A DNA stretch of 64,000 nucleotides from Rhodococcus sp. B7740 (lineage in GTDB: Bacteria; Actinomycetota; Actinomycetes; Mycobacteriales; Mycobacteriaceae). Below the pieces are notes generated by a model. That model did no database searches. It was not told the origin of the DNA and saw only the letters and a list, made by a program, of their open reading frames with translations. This document shows positions 1 to 8,255 of the stretch, piece by piece. Position 1 is the stretch's first letter, and every line of letters begins with the position of its first letter. The stretch lies in contig NZ_CP010797.1 in NCBI RefSeq assembly GCF_000954115.1, forward strand, positions 4,588,001-4,652,000, given 5' to 3'. A program made the translations under genes and the position numbers.

Positions 1-156
1 GCCCTCGGTGGCCGGCTGCTCGACTGCGGAGCTTTCGGGTGTCTGATCCTGCGCACTGGCAATTCCCGGTGCAGCGATGGAGAGGGACAGTGCCATGGCG
101 GCCCCGGCAGCGGCGAGGCGCGCCTTCTTGGACCTGGCGATCGACTTCTGCGACAT
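1..156 (-). CDS. Secreted or anchored protein, N-terminal part only
   Basis: Reading leftwards from an ATG at 156, 52 codons run to the window edge without a stop, so only the N-terminus is seen. The start is Lys/Arg-rich, followed by an Ala/Leu-rich stretch at residues 13-34 and the sequence PGIASAQD, a typical Sec signal peptide with an A-S-A cleavage site near residue 35. The following residues are Gln, Glu and Thr rich, as in a surface linker. Nothing of the mature domain is visible, so the function cannot be called. Confidence 0.7.
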   Translation of the reverse strand, partial: MSQKSIARSKKARLAAAGAAMALSLSIAAPGIASAQDQTPESSAVEQPATEG

Positions 157-373
157 GGAGATTGTGGCCCTTCGGTCAGTGGCAGCAGAGTGCTGCGCGC
201 ACCCGCCCTCCCACGCGGAACGGGTGTAGTTGGTGAGTCACACGAACAACCGTGTTGACGTGACCGTAAACCAACCGGCCGGTCTCGGGAACCGTTCAAG
301 CCTTTACCTGAGAATTGGTTATGAAAGTGTTACTGATGGGACTCATGTGACGAGTGAGAATCGCGAAAGCGAA

Positions 374-405
374 CGGCGGTCGAGATCCGAAGATCTCGAC
401 CGCCG
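374..405 (-). terminator. Intrinsic terminator after the MarR-MFS unit
   Basis: A perfect 14-bp stem (374-387 with 392-405) closes a CGAA loop about 30 nt downstream of the MFS stop codon. Read on the minus strand the stem is followed by TTCGCTTTCG, a weak T-rich tail. Confidence 0.75.
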
Positions 406-431
406 CGAAAACCTGTTCAGGTGAAGGTATT

Positions 432-1658
432 TCAGTCGCCGACCGTCACGGCCCGGGCCTCGTCGATGCTGTGAGGTGCGGGTTCGTGGTCGTCGACATG
501 AGCGAGCACCTTCCGGCCGGTCGCCAGGACCACGATGGCGAGGGCGGTGCAGGCGGCACCCACCCAGAACGGGACGTGCATGTTCGACTCGCCCAATTTG
601 CCGGCCAGGTAAGGAGCCGCGGCCCCGCCGGTGAAGCGAACAAAGCTGTAGGCCGCCGACGCCGTCGAGCGCTCGACCGGTGCCGAGATCATCACGGTCT
701 CGGTGATCAGCGTGTTGTTGACGCCGAGGAACAGCCCGGCCACGACGGTTCCCACGATGAGGACGATCTTGTTCTCGGTGAACATCGCCATGACCGCCAG
801 GTCGAGGGCGAACAGCAGCAGCGCGAGCATCATCATGTTCAGCGTTCCGAAGGCCCGCTGCAGTTTCGGTGCCACGAACACCGATGCGATCGCCAGGCAC
901 AGGCCCCAGCCGAAGAAGATGAAGCCGATGGAGTACGTGCCCATGTCCAACGGGAACGGGGTGTAGGCGAGGAGGGTGAAGAATCCATAGTTGTAGAGCA
1001 GCGCGGTGATGCCGACGGTGAGCAGGCCGCGGTGACGAAGCGCGCGGAACGGGTCGAGGATCGAGGTGGTGTGCGCGGGCTTCGGGGTGTCCGGCAGCAT
1101 GACGATGAGCAGGATGAACGCGACGGCCATCAGTGCGGCAACGCCGAAGAACGGTCCGCGCCAGCTGAACCCGCCGAGAACGCCACCGACGAGGGGTCCG
1201 GTGGCGATACCGATACCCAGAGCGGCCTCGTAGAGGATGATCGCGCGAGCGACACCTCCCGATGCGGCACCGACGATGGTCGAGAGCGCCGTCGCGATGA
1301 ACAGAGCATTGCCCAGTCCCCAGCCTGCGCGGAAACCGATGATCTCACCGACCGATCCGGACGTACCCGCCAGTGCCGCGAAGACGACGATGATCGCCAG
1401 TCCGGCCAGCAGGGTGCGCTTGGGTCCGAAGCGGCTCGACACGACCCCGGTGATCAGCATCGCGAATCCGGTCACGAGCATGTAGCTGGTGAACAGCAAC
1501 GACACCTGAGACGGCGAGGCATCGAGTTGTTCACCGATGGGCTTGAGGATGGGATCGACGAGGCCGATGCCCATGAAGGCGATGACGCTGGCGAACGCGA
1601 CGGCCCACACCGCTCGCGGTTGCTTCAGCAGGCTGTCGGGGGAGGTGCTGGTGGTCAC
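432..1658 (-). CDS. MFS drug/metabolite exporter
   Basis: This 408-residue protein has about twelve hydrophobic segments and the MFS loop motif SRFGPKR after the second helix, so it is an inner-membrane proton-coupled transporter, most like multidrug exporters. The short cytoplasmic tail is acidic. The GTG start at 1658 overlaps the TGA of the upstream marR gene in a GTGA junction, which indicates translational coupling and co-transcription. A MarR-efflux pair usually means the regulator senses the exported compound; the substrate cannot be read from sequence. A start farther upstream would lie within marR and is unlikely. Confidence 0.9.
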   Translation of the reverse strand: MTTSTSPDSLLKQPRAVWAVAFASVIAFMGIGLVDPILKPIGEQLDASPSQVSLLFTSYMLVTGFAMLITGVVSSRFGPKRTLLAGLAIIVVFAALAGTSGSVGEIIGFRAGWGLGNALFIATALSTIVGAASGGVARAIILYEAALGIGIATGPLVGGVLGGFSWRGPFFGVAALMAVAFILLIVMLPDTPKPAHTTSILDPFRALRHRGLLTVGITALLYNYGFFTLLAYTPFPLDMGTYSIGFIFFGWGLCLAIASVFVAPKLQRAFGTLNMMMLALLLFALDLAVMAMFTENKIVLIVGTVVAGLFLGVNNTLITETVMISAPVERSTASAAYSFVRFTGGAAAPYLAGKLGESNMHVPFWVGAACTALAIVVLATGRKVLAHVDDHEPAPHSIDEARAVTVGD

Positions 1659-2116
1659 GAAGAGGTTCCTCTCATTCCGCGATCGACGGGCTCGAGGATG
1701 CTGCGAAGCTCGCTCAGTCCGTCGGTCAGTTTCTGGATCTGTTCCGGGTCGCGGTCGGACAGGTACGGCACCAGTCCGTCGACGATGTGGCGTCGACTCG
1801 CGGCGAGCCATCGGTGGCCGTCGTCGGTCATCTCGATGAGGACGGCACGGGAATCGTCGGGATCGGCGGTTCGGGTGACGAGGCCGCTCTTGCTCAGCTT
1901 GGCGAGCAAGGCCGTCGCCGACGGTTGGGAGCAGCGGTCCAACTCGGCGAACGTGCTGATGCGCAGGGGCTGGTATTCCTCGAGCAACGACAGCGCCCGC
2001 ATCCACGCTCTCGGCCATTCGTCGCTGCCGAACCGTGCGGCCAATCGGACGAAACGTGACGAGCTGGTGACCAATTGCGACAGGAGGTCCCGGATGTCTG
2101 CGTCGGAGTGACTCAC
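1655..2116 (-). CDS. MarR-family transcriptional regulator
   Basis: The 153-residue protein has the MarR winged-helix layout: a helical dimerisation segment, a recognition region around FAELDRCSQPSATALLAKL, and the wing RTADPDDSRAVLIEMTDDG, whose DxR motif is characteristic of the family. It starts with GTG. It is the first gene of a two-gene unit with the MFS exporter at 432-1658 and probably represses its own promoter until a ligand binds. An imperfect AT-rich dyad at 2124-2144 lies just upstream of the start. Confidence 0.9.
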   Translation of the reverse strand: MSHSDADIRDLLSQLVTSSSRFVRLAARFGSDEWPRAWMRALSLLEEYQPLRISTFAELDRCSQPSATALLAKLSKSGLVTRTADPDDSRAVLIEMTDDGHRWLAASRRHIVDGLVPYLSDRDPEQIQKLTDGLSELRSILEPVDRGMRGTSS

Positions 2117-2123
2117 CGATTTA

Positions 2124-2144
2124 TTGTTACATACACTAACTATC
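2124..2144. promoter_or_regulatory. Candidate MarR operator/promoter
   Basis: An AT-rich imperfect dyad (TTGTTA ... TAACTA, five of six positions paired) sits 8 nt before the marR start in otherwise GC-rich DNA. MarR proteins bind such dyads over their own promoters. No direct evidence of binding. Confidence 0.4.
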
Positions 2145-2190
2145 TAATGCAACGGCGCAGGTGACCTGCGGAAGGGCGTCGGGGGTCGCG

Positions 2191-2787
2191 TCAGTACTGG
2201 CGGAGGAGAGCGGCGATGTCGCGGTCCCACTCGGCGTCCCGATGACCGTCGTAGCGAAAGCGCATCAGGTGATGGAAGCCGATGAGAATCGATGCCACGA
2301 GCACCCAGCTACCGATGGTGTTGAAGATCGACGCGGCCACGACGTCCGACGAGGTCAGTGGTCGCATGCTCGGGTTGCCGCTGTCGTCGACCCAGATCTG
2401 CGTGGTGGTACCGACGGGTGATCCGGTGTCCACGCTGACGCGTCCGGTGTGCTCGACGCCTCGGTAGACCCACCGTGAGTCGACGGCGGTCGCCGCTGCG
2501 CCGGACGCGCCGAATTCGGTCGATGCGACGGGTGCGGATTCGGCGGCGGCGGTGGTGGTCGCGGTGACCTGGTGAATCGAGGTCTTCTGGTCCTCGAGTC
2601 GCTGTTGTTGATCGGTGTGGGCGGCGGCACCGATCCACAGCGACACCGGAACCATGAGGATCAGCAGTGCGGTCACCCAGTGCTTGATGCGAGCCTGGCG
2701 AACGTCACAGTCGCGGAGCAACGGGTTGGGGTGGCCTGCGAACGCGGAGCGGCCCGAACTGTCCTGCCCGGTGAGTTTGCGGCGCAT
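2191..2787 (-). CDS. Rv1733c-like two-helix membrane protein
   Basis: The 198-residue protein begins with a basic segment and the motif HPNPLLRDCDVRQARIKHW leading into a first membrane helix (about 40-57). A 90-residue extracytoplasmic region (with VYRGVEHTGRVSVDTG) follows, then a second membrane helix around 155-175 and a basic C-terminus. This architecture and the NPLLR start motif match the mycobacterial Rv1733c family, known as a dormancy-associated membrane antigen of unknown function. The ATG at 2787 is preferred because GGGGA precedes it by 5 nt; a GTG at 2799 is in frame but poorly spaced from any ribosome-binding site. Confidence 0.75.
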   Translation of the reverse strand: MRRKLTGQDSSGRSAFAGHPNPLLRDCDVRQARIKHWVTALLILMVPVSLWIGAAAHTDQQQRLEDQKTSIHQVTATTTAAAESAPVASTEFGASGAAATAVDSRWVYRGVEHTGRVSVDTGSPVGTTTQIWVDDSGNPSMRPLTSSDVVAASIFNTIGSWVLVASILIGFHHLMRFRYDGHRDAEWDRDIAALLRQY

Positions 2788-2872
2788 GCTGGTCCCCACT
2801 GCCTCGAAATGATCCGACCGACCTTTCCACGATGGCGACGCAACCTGCGAGTATCAAGCGATAGGGGTCAGC

Positions 2873-2896
2873 GTCACATGTGATGCTCACTGTGAC
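2873..2896. promoter_or_regulatory. Nested palindromes between divergent genes
   Basis: Three inverted elements overlap here: GTCACA/TGTGAC outer arms, TCACATGTGA, and TCACTGTGA. They lie between the Rv1733c-like gene (leftward) and the YhhN gene (rightward), so they may be a shared operator. The halves resemble GlxR/CRP half-sites (TGTGA/TCACA), but the spacing is not canonical. Confidence 0.35.
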
Positions 2897-2920
2897 GAGA
2901 TGTTCGGGTGGAGGTCTGCG

Positions 2921-3556
2921 ATGGTTGTCGGTCGGGTTCGGCGGGCTCGGGCGGCCGCGCTGATAGCAGGTGCGGTGACCGTGGTCGGTGCCTGGACGGG
3001 GTCGATACCGTTGCAGCGCATGGCCAAGCCTCTGATAGTCCCGGCCCTGGCGAGCGGCCTCGATCCGGGCCGAGATCGGGTGCTCACGGCTGGTCTCGCG
3101 GCCGCAACGATCGGCGACGTTCTGCTGATCGACCCGGACGACGACTCCGCTCTGGAATGGGGTGCGCGTGCGTTCGCCGTGATGCAGGGCAGTTATACGT
3201 ATCTGCTGTACCGCAAGGGTGCGCGTCCGGCACTGATCGACGCCGTTCCGCGGTACGCCGGATGGGCGGCCGCGGCGACGCTACTGGCCAGGCGACAGCC
3301 CGCGGTGGCGTCGACCCTGATCGCGTACGGTGCGGTGCTCGCGACCACGTCGACCCTGTCTGCTCGTTCTGTCTCCCGCGGCGGCGATCGACGGCTGATG
3401 ATCGGCGGTGCCTTGTTCACTGCATCCGACGCACTGATCGTCTTCCGCCGACTGTTCCTGACCGAGGATCGTCAGCGGCGGACCGCGGAGGCCATAGTCC
3501 TGTCGACCTACGTCGCGGCGCAGGTCCTACTCGTCGAAGCCCTCGCTTCGGGGTAG
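2921..3556 (+). CDS. YhhN-family membrane protein (putative lysoplasmalogenase)
   Basis: A 211-residue polytopic membrane protein. The motifs GDVLLIDP near residue 65 and GGALFTASDALI near 160, each inside a hydrophobic helix with a conserved acidic residue, are the hallmark of the YhhN/TMEM86 family. Characterised members hydrolyse the vinyl-ether bond of lysoplasmalogens; whether this substrate applies in this organism is unknown. GGAGG at 2910-2914, six nt before the ATG at 2921, fixes the start. The 3' end overlaps the convergent gene at 3527-3979 by 30 bp. Confidence 0.85.
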   Translation: MVVGRVRRARAAALIAGAVTVVGAWTGSIPLQRMAKPLIVPALASGLDPGRDRVLTAGLAAATIGDVLLIDPDDDSALEWGARAFAVMQGSYTYLLYRKGARPALIDAVPRYAGWAAAATLLARRQPAVASTLIAYGAVLATTSTLSARSVSRGGDRRLMIGGALFTASDALIVFRRLFLTEDRQRRTAEAIVLSTYVAAQVLLVEALASG

Positions 3557-3979
3557 CAGCAGCACTCGCTCGCGGTGGGCGGGGTCGACGCGAACGGCGA
3601 TGACGGTGCCCGGCTCGAACCGCGAGGTGTCCGAGCGGGGGACGTCGTAGACGATCTTGCCGAAGTAGCTGCTCGAGCCGGGCACGGTGAATTCGAGGTC
3701 CAGCTCGGCGGTGTTCTCGTCGATGCGGCGGATCGCATCGACCGTCGCCCATCCTTCGACGCCGTGTTCGATCAGTTCCTTCTGCTCACGCGTCGGTCGT
3801 CCCGCGAGCATCATGGCCAGGCCGAGGGCCGCGCCGAATCCGGCGACCAGGGCCGCCAGCTGGTACGGAAGCGTCCCGGGCGGGGTTCGCTTCATCAGCC
3901 AGCCGATCCAGATCGCCAGCACGATGGCGTATCCGATCGTCACCACGACGACTGCTCGCACGATTCTCGCGTTGTTCAC
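3527..3979 (-). CDS. Small membrane protein with a C-terminal beta domain
   Basis: This 150-residue protein has two N-terminal membrane helices (about 8-28 and 38-60) separated by KRTPPGTLPYQ. A soluble domain rich in beta strands follows (EGWATVDAIRRIDENTAELDLEFTVPG ending in VAVRVDPAHRERVLLLP), similar in style to DUF3592-like domains. Function is unknown. It is convergent with, and overlaps by 30 bp, the YhhN gene, and is divergent from the SDR gene at 4060. Confidence 0.75.
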   Translation of the reverse strand: MNNARIVRAVVVVTIGYAIVLAIWIGWLMKRTPPGTLPYQLAALVAGFGAALGLAMMLAGRPTREQKELIEHGVEGWATVDAIRRIDENTAELDLEFTVPGSSSYFGKIVYDVPRSDTSRFEPGTVIAVRVDPAHRERVLLLPRSEGFDE

Positions 3980-4032
3980 TTCGGTGCTCCTGGGTCGCCG
4001 GAGGCGACTGTTCGATATTCGACGATAGGGGG

Positions 4033-4042
4033 TTACCGGTAA
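4033..4042. promoter_or_regulatory. Perfect palindrome before the SDR gene
   Basis: TTACCGGTAA is a perfect 10-bp palindrome 17 nt before the SDR start, in the spacer between divergent genes. Its size and place fit a small repressor site, for example of TetR type; no regulator gene is adjacent. Confidence 0.35.
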
Positions 4043-4059
4043 GTAGGGTTACATGTACG

Positions 4060-4857
4060 GTGATCGATGTGACTCGACCAACTGTCTTCATCTCAGGCGC
4101 AGCTGCCGGTATCGGCCGCGCGACGGCTCTCAAGTTCGCGGCCAACGGCTACCTCGTCGGTGCATACGACATCGACGAGACCGGCTTGGCATCGCTCGGC
4201 AAGGAAGCTGCCTCGCTCAGCGGCCGCGTCGTCACCGGCATCTTGGATGTAACCAACTCCGACCAGTGGGAAACCCGACTGAAGGAGTTCGTCACCGAGG
4301 GTGACGGTCGACTGGACATTCTGATCAACAACGCCGGAATTCTCGCCGCGGGTGCCTTCGAGGACATGCCGCTGTCGGTGCATCGCCGTCAGATCGACAT
4401 CAACTTCAACGGGGTCATCTATGGCACGCTCGCGGCATTTCCGTACCTCAAGGACACCGCAGGCGCGCAGGTCGTCAACCTGTGTTCCGCGTCGGCCATC
4501 TACGGTCAGCCGGAGTTGGTGACCTACGGCGCGACCAAGTTCGCGGTGCGCGGCGTCACCGAGGCGTTGGATCTCGAGTGGAGCAAGTACGACATCTCGG
4601 TCAAGGCCATGTGGCCGCTGTTCGTCCAAACGGCGATGACGCAGGGCGTGTCGACGGGCACCACGAGCTCGTTGGGTATCAAGCTCACCGTCAAGGACGT
4701 GTCCGACGCGATCTTCGACGCGACTCGTCCGGTGAAGCGTCGGTTGCACAAGGTGCATTTCCCGGTCGGCCTGCCGTCCAAGGCACTCTCGCTCGGCTCG
4801 CGCTTCTCGCCCGCATGGCTCACTCGCGAGGTCAACCGGCGTCTGAGCCACACCTAG
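4060..4857 (+). CDS. Short-chain dehydrogenase/reductase
   Basis: A 265-residue classical SDR. The dinucleotide-binding motif is SGAAAGIG (residues 12-19), NNAG follows near 90, and the catalytic set is the Ser in CSASAIYG plus YGATK near 155. The acidic residue in YDIDE at the end of strand 2 suggests NAD(H) preference. The protein is soluble and cytoplasmic. The substrate is not predictable; close relatives are annotated only as oxidoreductases. It starts at GTG 4060; a second in-frame GTG lies at 4069. Confidence 0.88.
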   Translation: MIDVTRPTVFISGAAAGIGRATALKFAANGYLVGAYDIDETGLASLGKEAASLSGRVVTGILDVTNSDQWETRLKEFVTEGDGRLDILINNAGILAAGAFEDMPLSVHRRQIDINFNGVIYGTLAAFPYLKDTAGAQVVNLCSASAIYGQPELVTYGATKFAVRGVTEALDLEWSKYDISVKAMWPLFVQTAMTQGVSTGTTSSLGIKLTVKDVSDAIFDATRPVKRRLHKVHFPVGLPSKALSLGSRFSPAWLTREVNRRLSHT

Positions 4858-4943
4858 AACTCCTCGCCGGACGATGCCGGCACTGCGCCGGTATCGTCGG
4901 TCTTTCGAGCAGTCGATGTCGAAAGGTGGGTCGGGGTTTCTTC

Positions 4944-5603
4944 ATGCCGATTACGTGGGGTGCGAGCGGGCAGCGATCGAGCAGGGCACGGCAAATGGGT
5001 TGGGCACGAGCCTGGTTGGTGGGAATCGGAGCCTGTACGGCGCTCGTTCTCGCCGGCTGCAGCAGTGAGTCCGCTGCCCAGCCTCCGCCGCCTGCGTCGA
5101 CCACGACTCCGGTGCCGACGACGACGCAGACCACCACCACTCCTGCGCCCGTGACGACCACGGAAGCGCCACTGCCGCCGCCCCCGCCTCCGGTGGAGCC
5201 GCCGCCCACCGCGGAACCGCAGACGACGTACGCCGCCATCGGCGGTGCGTACTATTTCAGTTCCCCCGACGGTCTGTTCCAGTGCGGGATCGTGCCGCTC
5301 TCCAGTCGTGTCGAGGCCGGGTGTCAGGGCACCACCACCCCGGTGCCGCCGCGGCCCGACGACTGCATGATCAACTGGGGCAACGGTATTCGTGTCACCA
5401 ACGATGGCCCGGCGGCGTTCATGTGTTCCGGCGGTGTGGTCTACACCTCGGGCGGCGAGACGATCGATCCACCGCTGGCTGTCGGAGCGAGCATCTCCGA
5501 GAACGGATTCACCTGCACGTCCGCCGAGAACGGCATCTCGTGCGTCGACGACGCAACCGGACACGGCTTCCGCATCGCACCGGACAGCAACGAAGTCTAT
5601 TGA
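4944..5603 (+). CDS. Proline/threonine-rich lipoprotein
   Basis: The precursor has a signal segment ending in the lipobox LVLAGCSS, so it should be lipidated at Cys and anchored on the outer face of the membrane. A Pro/Thr-rich stretch (residues about 45-95) forms a flexible spacer. The C-terminal domain has several Cys residues (FQCGI, AGCQG, DDCMI, FMCSG, FTCTS, ISCVD), suggesting disulfides. Two starts are possible: ATG 4944 (219 residues) or ATG 4995, which gives a compact 22-residue signal. Its stop overlaps the TTG start of the next gene, so the two are probably co-transcribed. Confidence 0.78.
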   Translation: MPITWGASGQRSSRARQMGWARAWLVGIGACTALVLAGCSSESAAQPPPPASTTTPVPTTTQTTTTPAPVTTTEAPLPPPPPPVEPPPTAEPQTTYAAIGGAYYFSSPDGLFQCGIVPLSSRVEAGCQGTTTPVPPRPDDCMINWGNGIRVTNDGPAAFMCSGGVVYTSGGETIDPPLAVGASISENGFTCTSAENGISCVDDATGHGFRIAPDSNEVY

Positions 5604-6289
5604 GCGAGAACACGATCGGCAACGAATCGTCGTCGGACGATGCCGGCCCCACCGAGTGGGGTGAGAACCCGAACGGCGTCGGACCGTGGTTCGACACGCA
5701 CACCGAACCGCCACCCGACGATCCGCGATTGGACCCGGACCTGCTCGCGGGCGGAGATCGCCGCAACGTGGTCGACGCCTACCGCTACTGGCGACGCGAG
5801 GCGATCGTCGCCGACATCGACACCCGACGGCATTCGCTGCACGTCGCCATCGAGAACTTCACCAACGACGCGAACATCGGCACGGTGGTGCGCACCGCGA
5901 ACGCCTTCGCCGCGCAGGCGGTCCACATCGTCGGACGTCGTCGGTGGAACCGTCGCGGTGCCATGGTCACCGACCGCTACCAGCACATCCATCACCACGA
6001 CTCGGTGGAGGCGCTGATGGCGTTCGCAGCCGAGCAGGGCCTCGTGGTCGTGGCCGTCGACAACACCCCTGGGTCGGTACCGATCGAGACCGCGGAGTTG
6101 CCGCGTCACTGTCTGCTGCTCTTCGGTCAGGAGGGACCGGGTGTCACCGACAGTGCCCGCGAATCGGCTTCGATGACGGTATCGATCGCGCAATTCGGTT
6201 CCACGCGCAGCATCAATGCAGGTGTTGCCGCCGGGATTGCCATGCACTCGTGGATTCGGCGGCACGCGGATCTCGATGCAGCGTGGTGA
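5600..6289 (+). CDS. SpoU/TrmH-type RNA 2'-O-ribose methyltransferase
   Basis: A 229-residue SPOUT enzyme. The three family motifs are NIGTVVRTANAF (motif 1), LFGQEGPGV (motif 2) and MTVSIAQFGSTRSINAGVA (motif 3, the trefoil-knot SAM site). It methylates a ribose in tRNA or rRNA using SAM; the target site is unknown. An N-terminal extension of about 85 residues precedes the catalytic domain. The TTG start at 5600 overlaps the stop of the lipoprotein gene (TTGA). It corresponds to M. tuberculosis Rv0380c by content and neighbourhood. Confidence 0.88.
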   Translation: MSENTIGNESSSDDAGPTEWGENPNGVGPWFDTHTEPPPDDPRLDPDLLAGGDRRNVVDAYRYWRREAIVADIDTRRHSLHVAIENFTNDANIGTVVRTANAFAAQAVHIVGRRRWNRRGAMVTDRYQHIHHHDSVEALMAFAAEQGLVVVAVDNTPGSVPIETAELPRHCLLLFGQEGPGVTDSARESASMTVSIAQFGSTRSINAGVAAGIAMHSWIRRHADLDAAW

Positions 6290-6363
6290 GTCGCAGCGCT
6301 GTCCGACGGGGTTTCCGGGGCGGGATGTAACGAATCGGCAACGGTAGTGGCAGGATTGCGGCT

Positions 6364-7500
6364 ATGCAGGAGTTGTGGTCGCAGCGTGCGGACGCTGCGG
6401 AGGGGGCCGTCGTCGCGCGGCACATGCGTCGGCTGTGGGGGCTGCCGGGCACGGCGTTGGGAGTCGTCGCCTGGCCACCGGCGCGTTCGGAACGGATGTT
6501 CCTGCGTTGGCACTACTGGTGGCAGGCCCACCTGCTCGATTGCGCGGTCGACGCCGCCGATCGCGATCTCACCGCCAAGCGCCGTCGGCGATTGAACAAG
6601 ATCACCCGAGCGCACCGAACCCGCAACGTCAGCGGGTGGACCAACAACTACTACGACGACATGGCGTGGCTCGGGTTGGCACTCGAACGCGCGCAGCGGC
6701 AGCATTTCGTCGGCAATCGCGGTGGCATCCAGCAGATCGAGATGGAATTGTTCGACGCCTGGGCTCCGGCCGAGGGCGGCGGCATTCCGTGGCGCAAGAA
6801 GTCGGACTTCTACAACGCACCCGCCAACGGCCCGGCCGCGATCCTGCTGGCCCGCACCGGTCGGCTGTGGCGTGCCCAGGAGATGGCCGATTGGATGGAC
6901 CGCACCCTCAAGGACCCGCGTACGGGGCTCGTTCTGGACGGAATGCATTCCACTCGTGCACTCGTCGACGCCGGAAAAACCGGCGAGATGGAGCGCGCCG
7001 TGTACAGCTACTGCCAGGGCGTCACGTTGGGCCTCGAGACCGAACTCGCTGTCCGACTCGGAGAACCCCGGCACGCCGAGCGAGTCCATGCCCTGGTCGA
7101 CGCCGTCGACAACCACCTGACCCGCAACCTCGTCGTCACCGGCGGCGGTGGGGGAGACGGCGGCCTGTTCAACCCGATCCTCGCGCGCTACCTGGCGATG
7201 GTCGCGGTGGAGCTACCCGGAGACTCGGACGCCGACGACCGGGCACGCGAACTCGCTGCGGCGATCGTGCTGAACTCGGCCGAGTCGGCGTGGGAGAACC
7301 GTCTCGAAGTGGAAGACAATCCACTGTTCGGAGCCGACTGGACCCGCGAAGCCCGCTTCCCGGGGCAAGGCCTGCACATCGCCACCTTCACCGAGGGCAC
7401 GGTCCGACCGTCCGATGTGCCCGAACGGGATTTCTCGGTGCAGCTCGGCGGCTGGATGCTGATGGAAGCGGCCTACCGAGTCTCGGCTGCGGGTTTCTAG
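6364..7500 (+). CDS. Glycoside hydrolase family 76 protein (alpha-1,6-mannanase-like)
   Basis: A 378-residue protein without a signal peptide. The sequence NNYYDDMAW (residues 94-102) carries the paired Asp residues (98, 99) used as catalytic groups in GH76. Aromatic-rich helices such as FLRWHYWWQAH and the Gly-rich loop near 260 fit the alpha/alpha barrel fold. GH76 enzymes cleave alpha-1,6-mannan; in this group the likely substrate is mannan or lipomannan turnover, but the lack of a signal suggests an intracellular role. It matches Rv0365c in M. tuberculosis and lies, as there, beside a dedA gene. Confidence 0.85.
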   Translation: MQELWSQRADAAEGAVVARHMRRLWGLPGTALGVVAWPPARSERMFLRWHYWWQAHLLDCAVDAADRDLTAKRRRRLNKITRAHRTRNVSGWTNNYYDDMAWLGLALERAQRQHFVGNRGGIQQIEMELFDAWAPAEGGGIPWRKKSDFYNAPANGPAAILLARTGRLWRAQEMADWMDRTLKDPRTGLVLDGMHSTRALVDAGKTGEMERAVYSYCQGVTLGLETELAVRLGEPRHAERVHALVDAVDNHLTRNLVVTGGGGGDGGLFNPILARYLAMVAVELPGDSDADDRARELAAAIVLNSAESAWENRLEVEDNPLFGADWTREARFPGQGLHIATFTEGTVRPSDVPERDFSVQLGGWMLMEAAYRVSAAGF

Positions 7501-7531
7501 AACACCTCGTCGGAGCGGACCGACGCAGACC

Positions 7532-8227
7532 CTATTCGACGACCTCTTCGACCTCGATGGTCTCTTCGGGCCGTGCCATTTCCTTGCGGTACTGCCAGAT
7601 ACCGAGACCGGTTCCGACGACGAGCAGCACCACCATGCCGATGAGGACGGCGGGCATCAGCCAGGGGATGCCCTCGATGAACGACCCGAAGTAGAACCCG
7701 ATCAGCAGCAGCACCGGAGCCCAGATGATGGCACCGAGAGTGCTGGCGATCGTGTACTTGCGGTGATCCATCTTCGCAGCACCTGCGACCAGCGGGCACA
7801 GGGTGCGGACCCAGGGGATCCACCGCGCGACCAGCACCGCCCAGAAACCGTGCTTCTCGAGCAGAAGATTGACCTTGTGCAGGTTCTTGGTGTTGAGGTA
7901 CTTGCCGTTCTTGCGGGCCACCAGAGTCGAGCCGGTGCGGTGCCCGATCGAATAGCCCACCTGGTTGCCTGCGATGGCGGCGACCATCGCACCGAGCGAC
8001 AGCGCCCAGATGTGACCGGTGCCCGACGCGTGGGTCGCCATCACGATTCCTGCCGTGATCAACATCGAGTCTCCGGGCAGGAACAACCCGATGATCACTG
8101 CGCATTCGATGAACACGAAGGTCATCACGACGATCCACACGACGAGTGGGCCCGCTGTCTCCAACGGACCGAAACTGCCGGCGGCCTGGACGGACTCGGT
8201 CGACAGCGCAGTGGTAATCGACGACAT
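7532..8227 (-). CDS. DedA-family membrane protein (first of two)
   Basis: A 231-residue polytopic protein with the DedA signatures: the FLPGDSMLITAG loop after the first helix, GNQVGYSIG, and VARWIPWVRTLCPLVAGAAKM, which holds the conserved Arg residues of the re-entrant region. DedA/SNARE-associated proteins are linked to flippase activity for lipid carriers such as undecaprenyl phosphate and to membrane homeostasis. The C-terminus is acidic. It lies 28 bp downstream of a second dedA gene on the same strand. The start could also be GTG 8239. Confidence 0.85.
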   Translation of the reverse strand: MSSITTALSTESVQAAGSFGPLETAGPLVVWIVVMTFVFIECAVIIGLFLPGDSMLITAGIVMATHASGTGHIWALSLGAMVAAIAGNQVGYSIGHRTGSTLVARKNGKYLNTKNLHKVNLLLEKHGFWAVLVARWIPWVRTLCPLVAGAAKMDHRKYTIASTLGAIIWAPVLLLIGFYFGSFIEGIPWLMPAVLIGMVVLLVVGTGLGIWQYRKEMARPEETIEVEEVVE

Positions 8228-8255
8228 GGACTCGATCACTTTCGGAAGATCTCGA

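Noticed and set aside
354-2111. Long plus-strand open frame of 585 codons
   Set aside because: It is antisense to the MFS and marR genes; its product is Arg/Glu/His-rich low complexity, typical of shadow frames in high-GC DNA.
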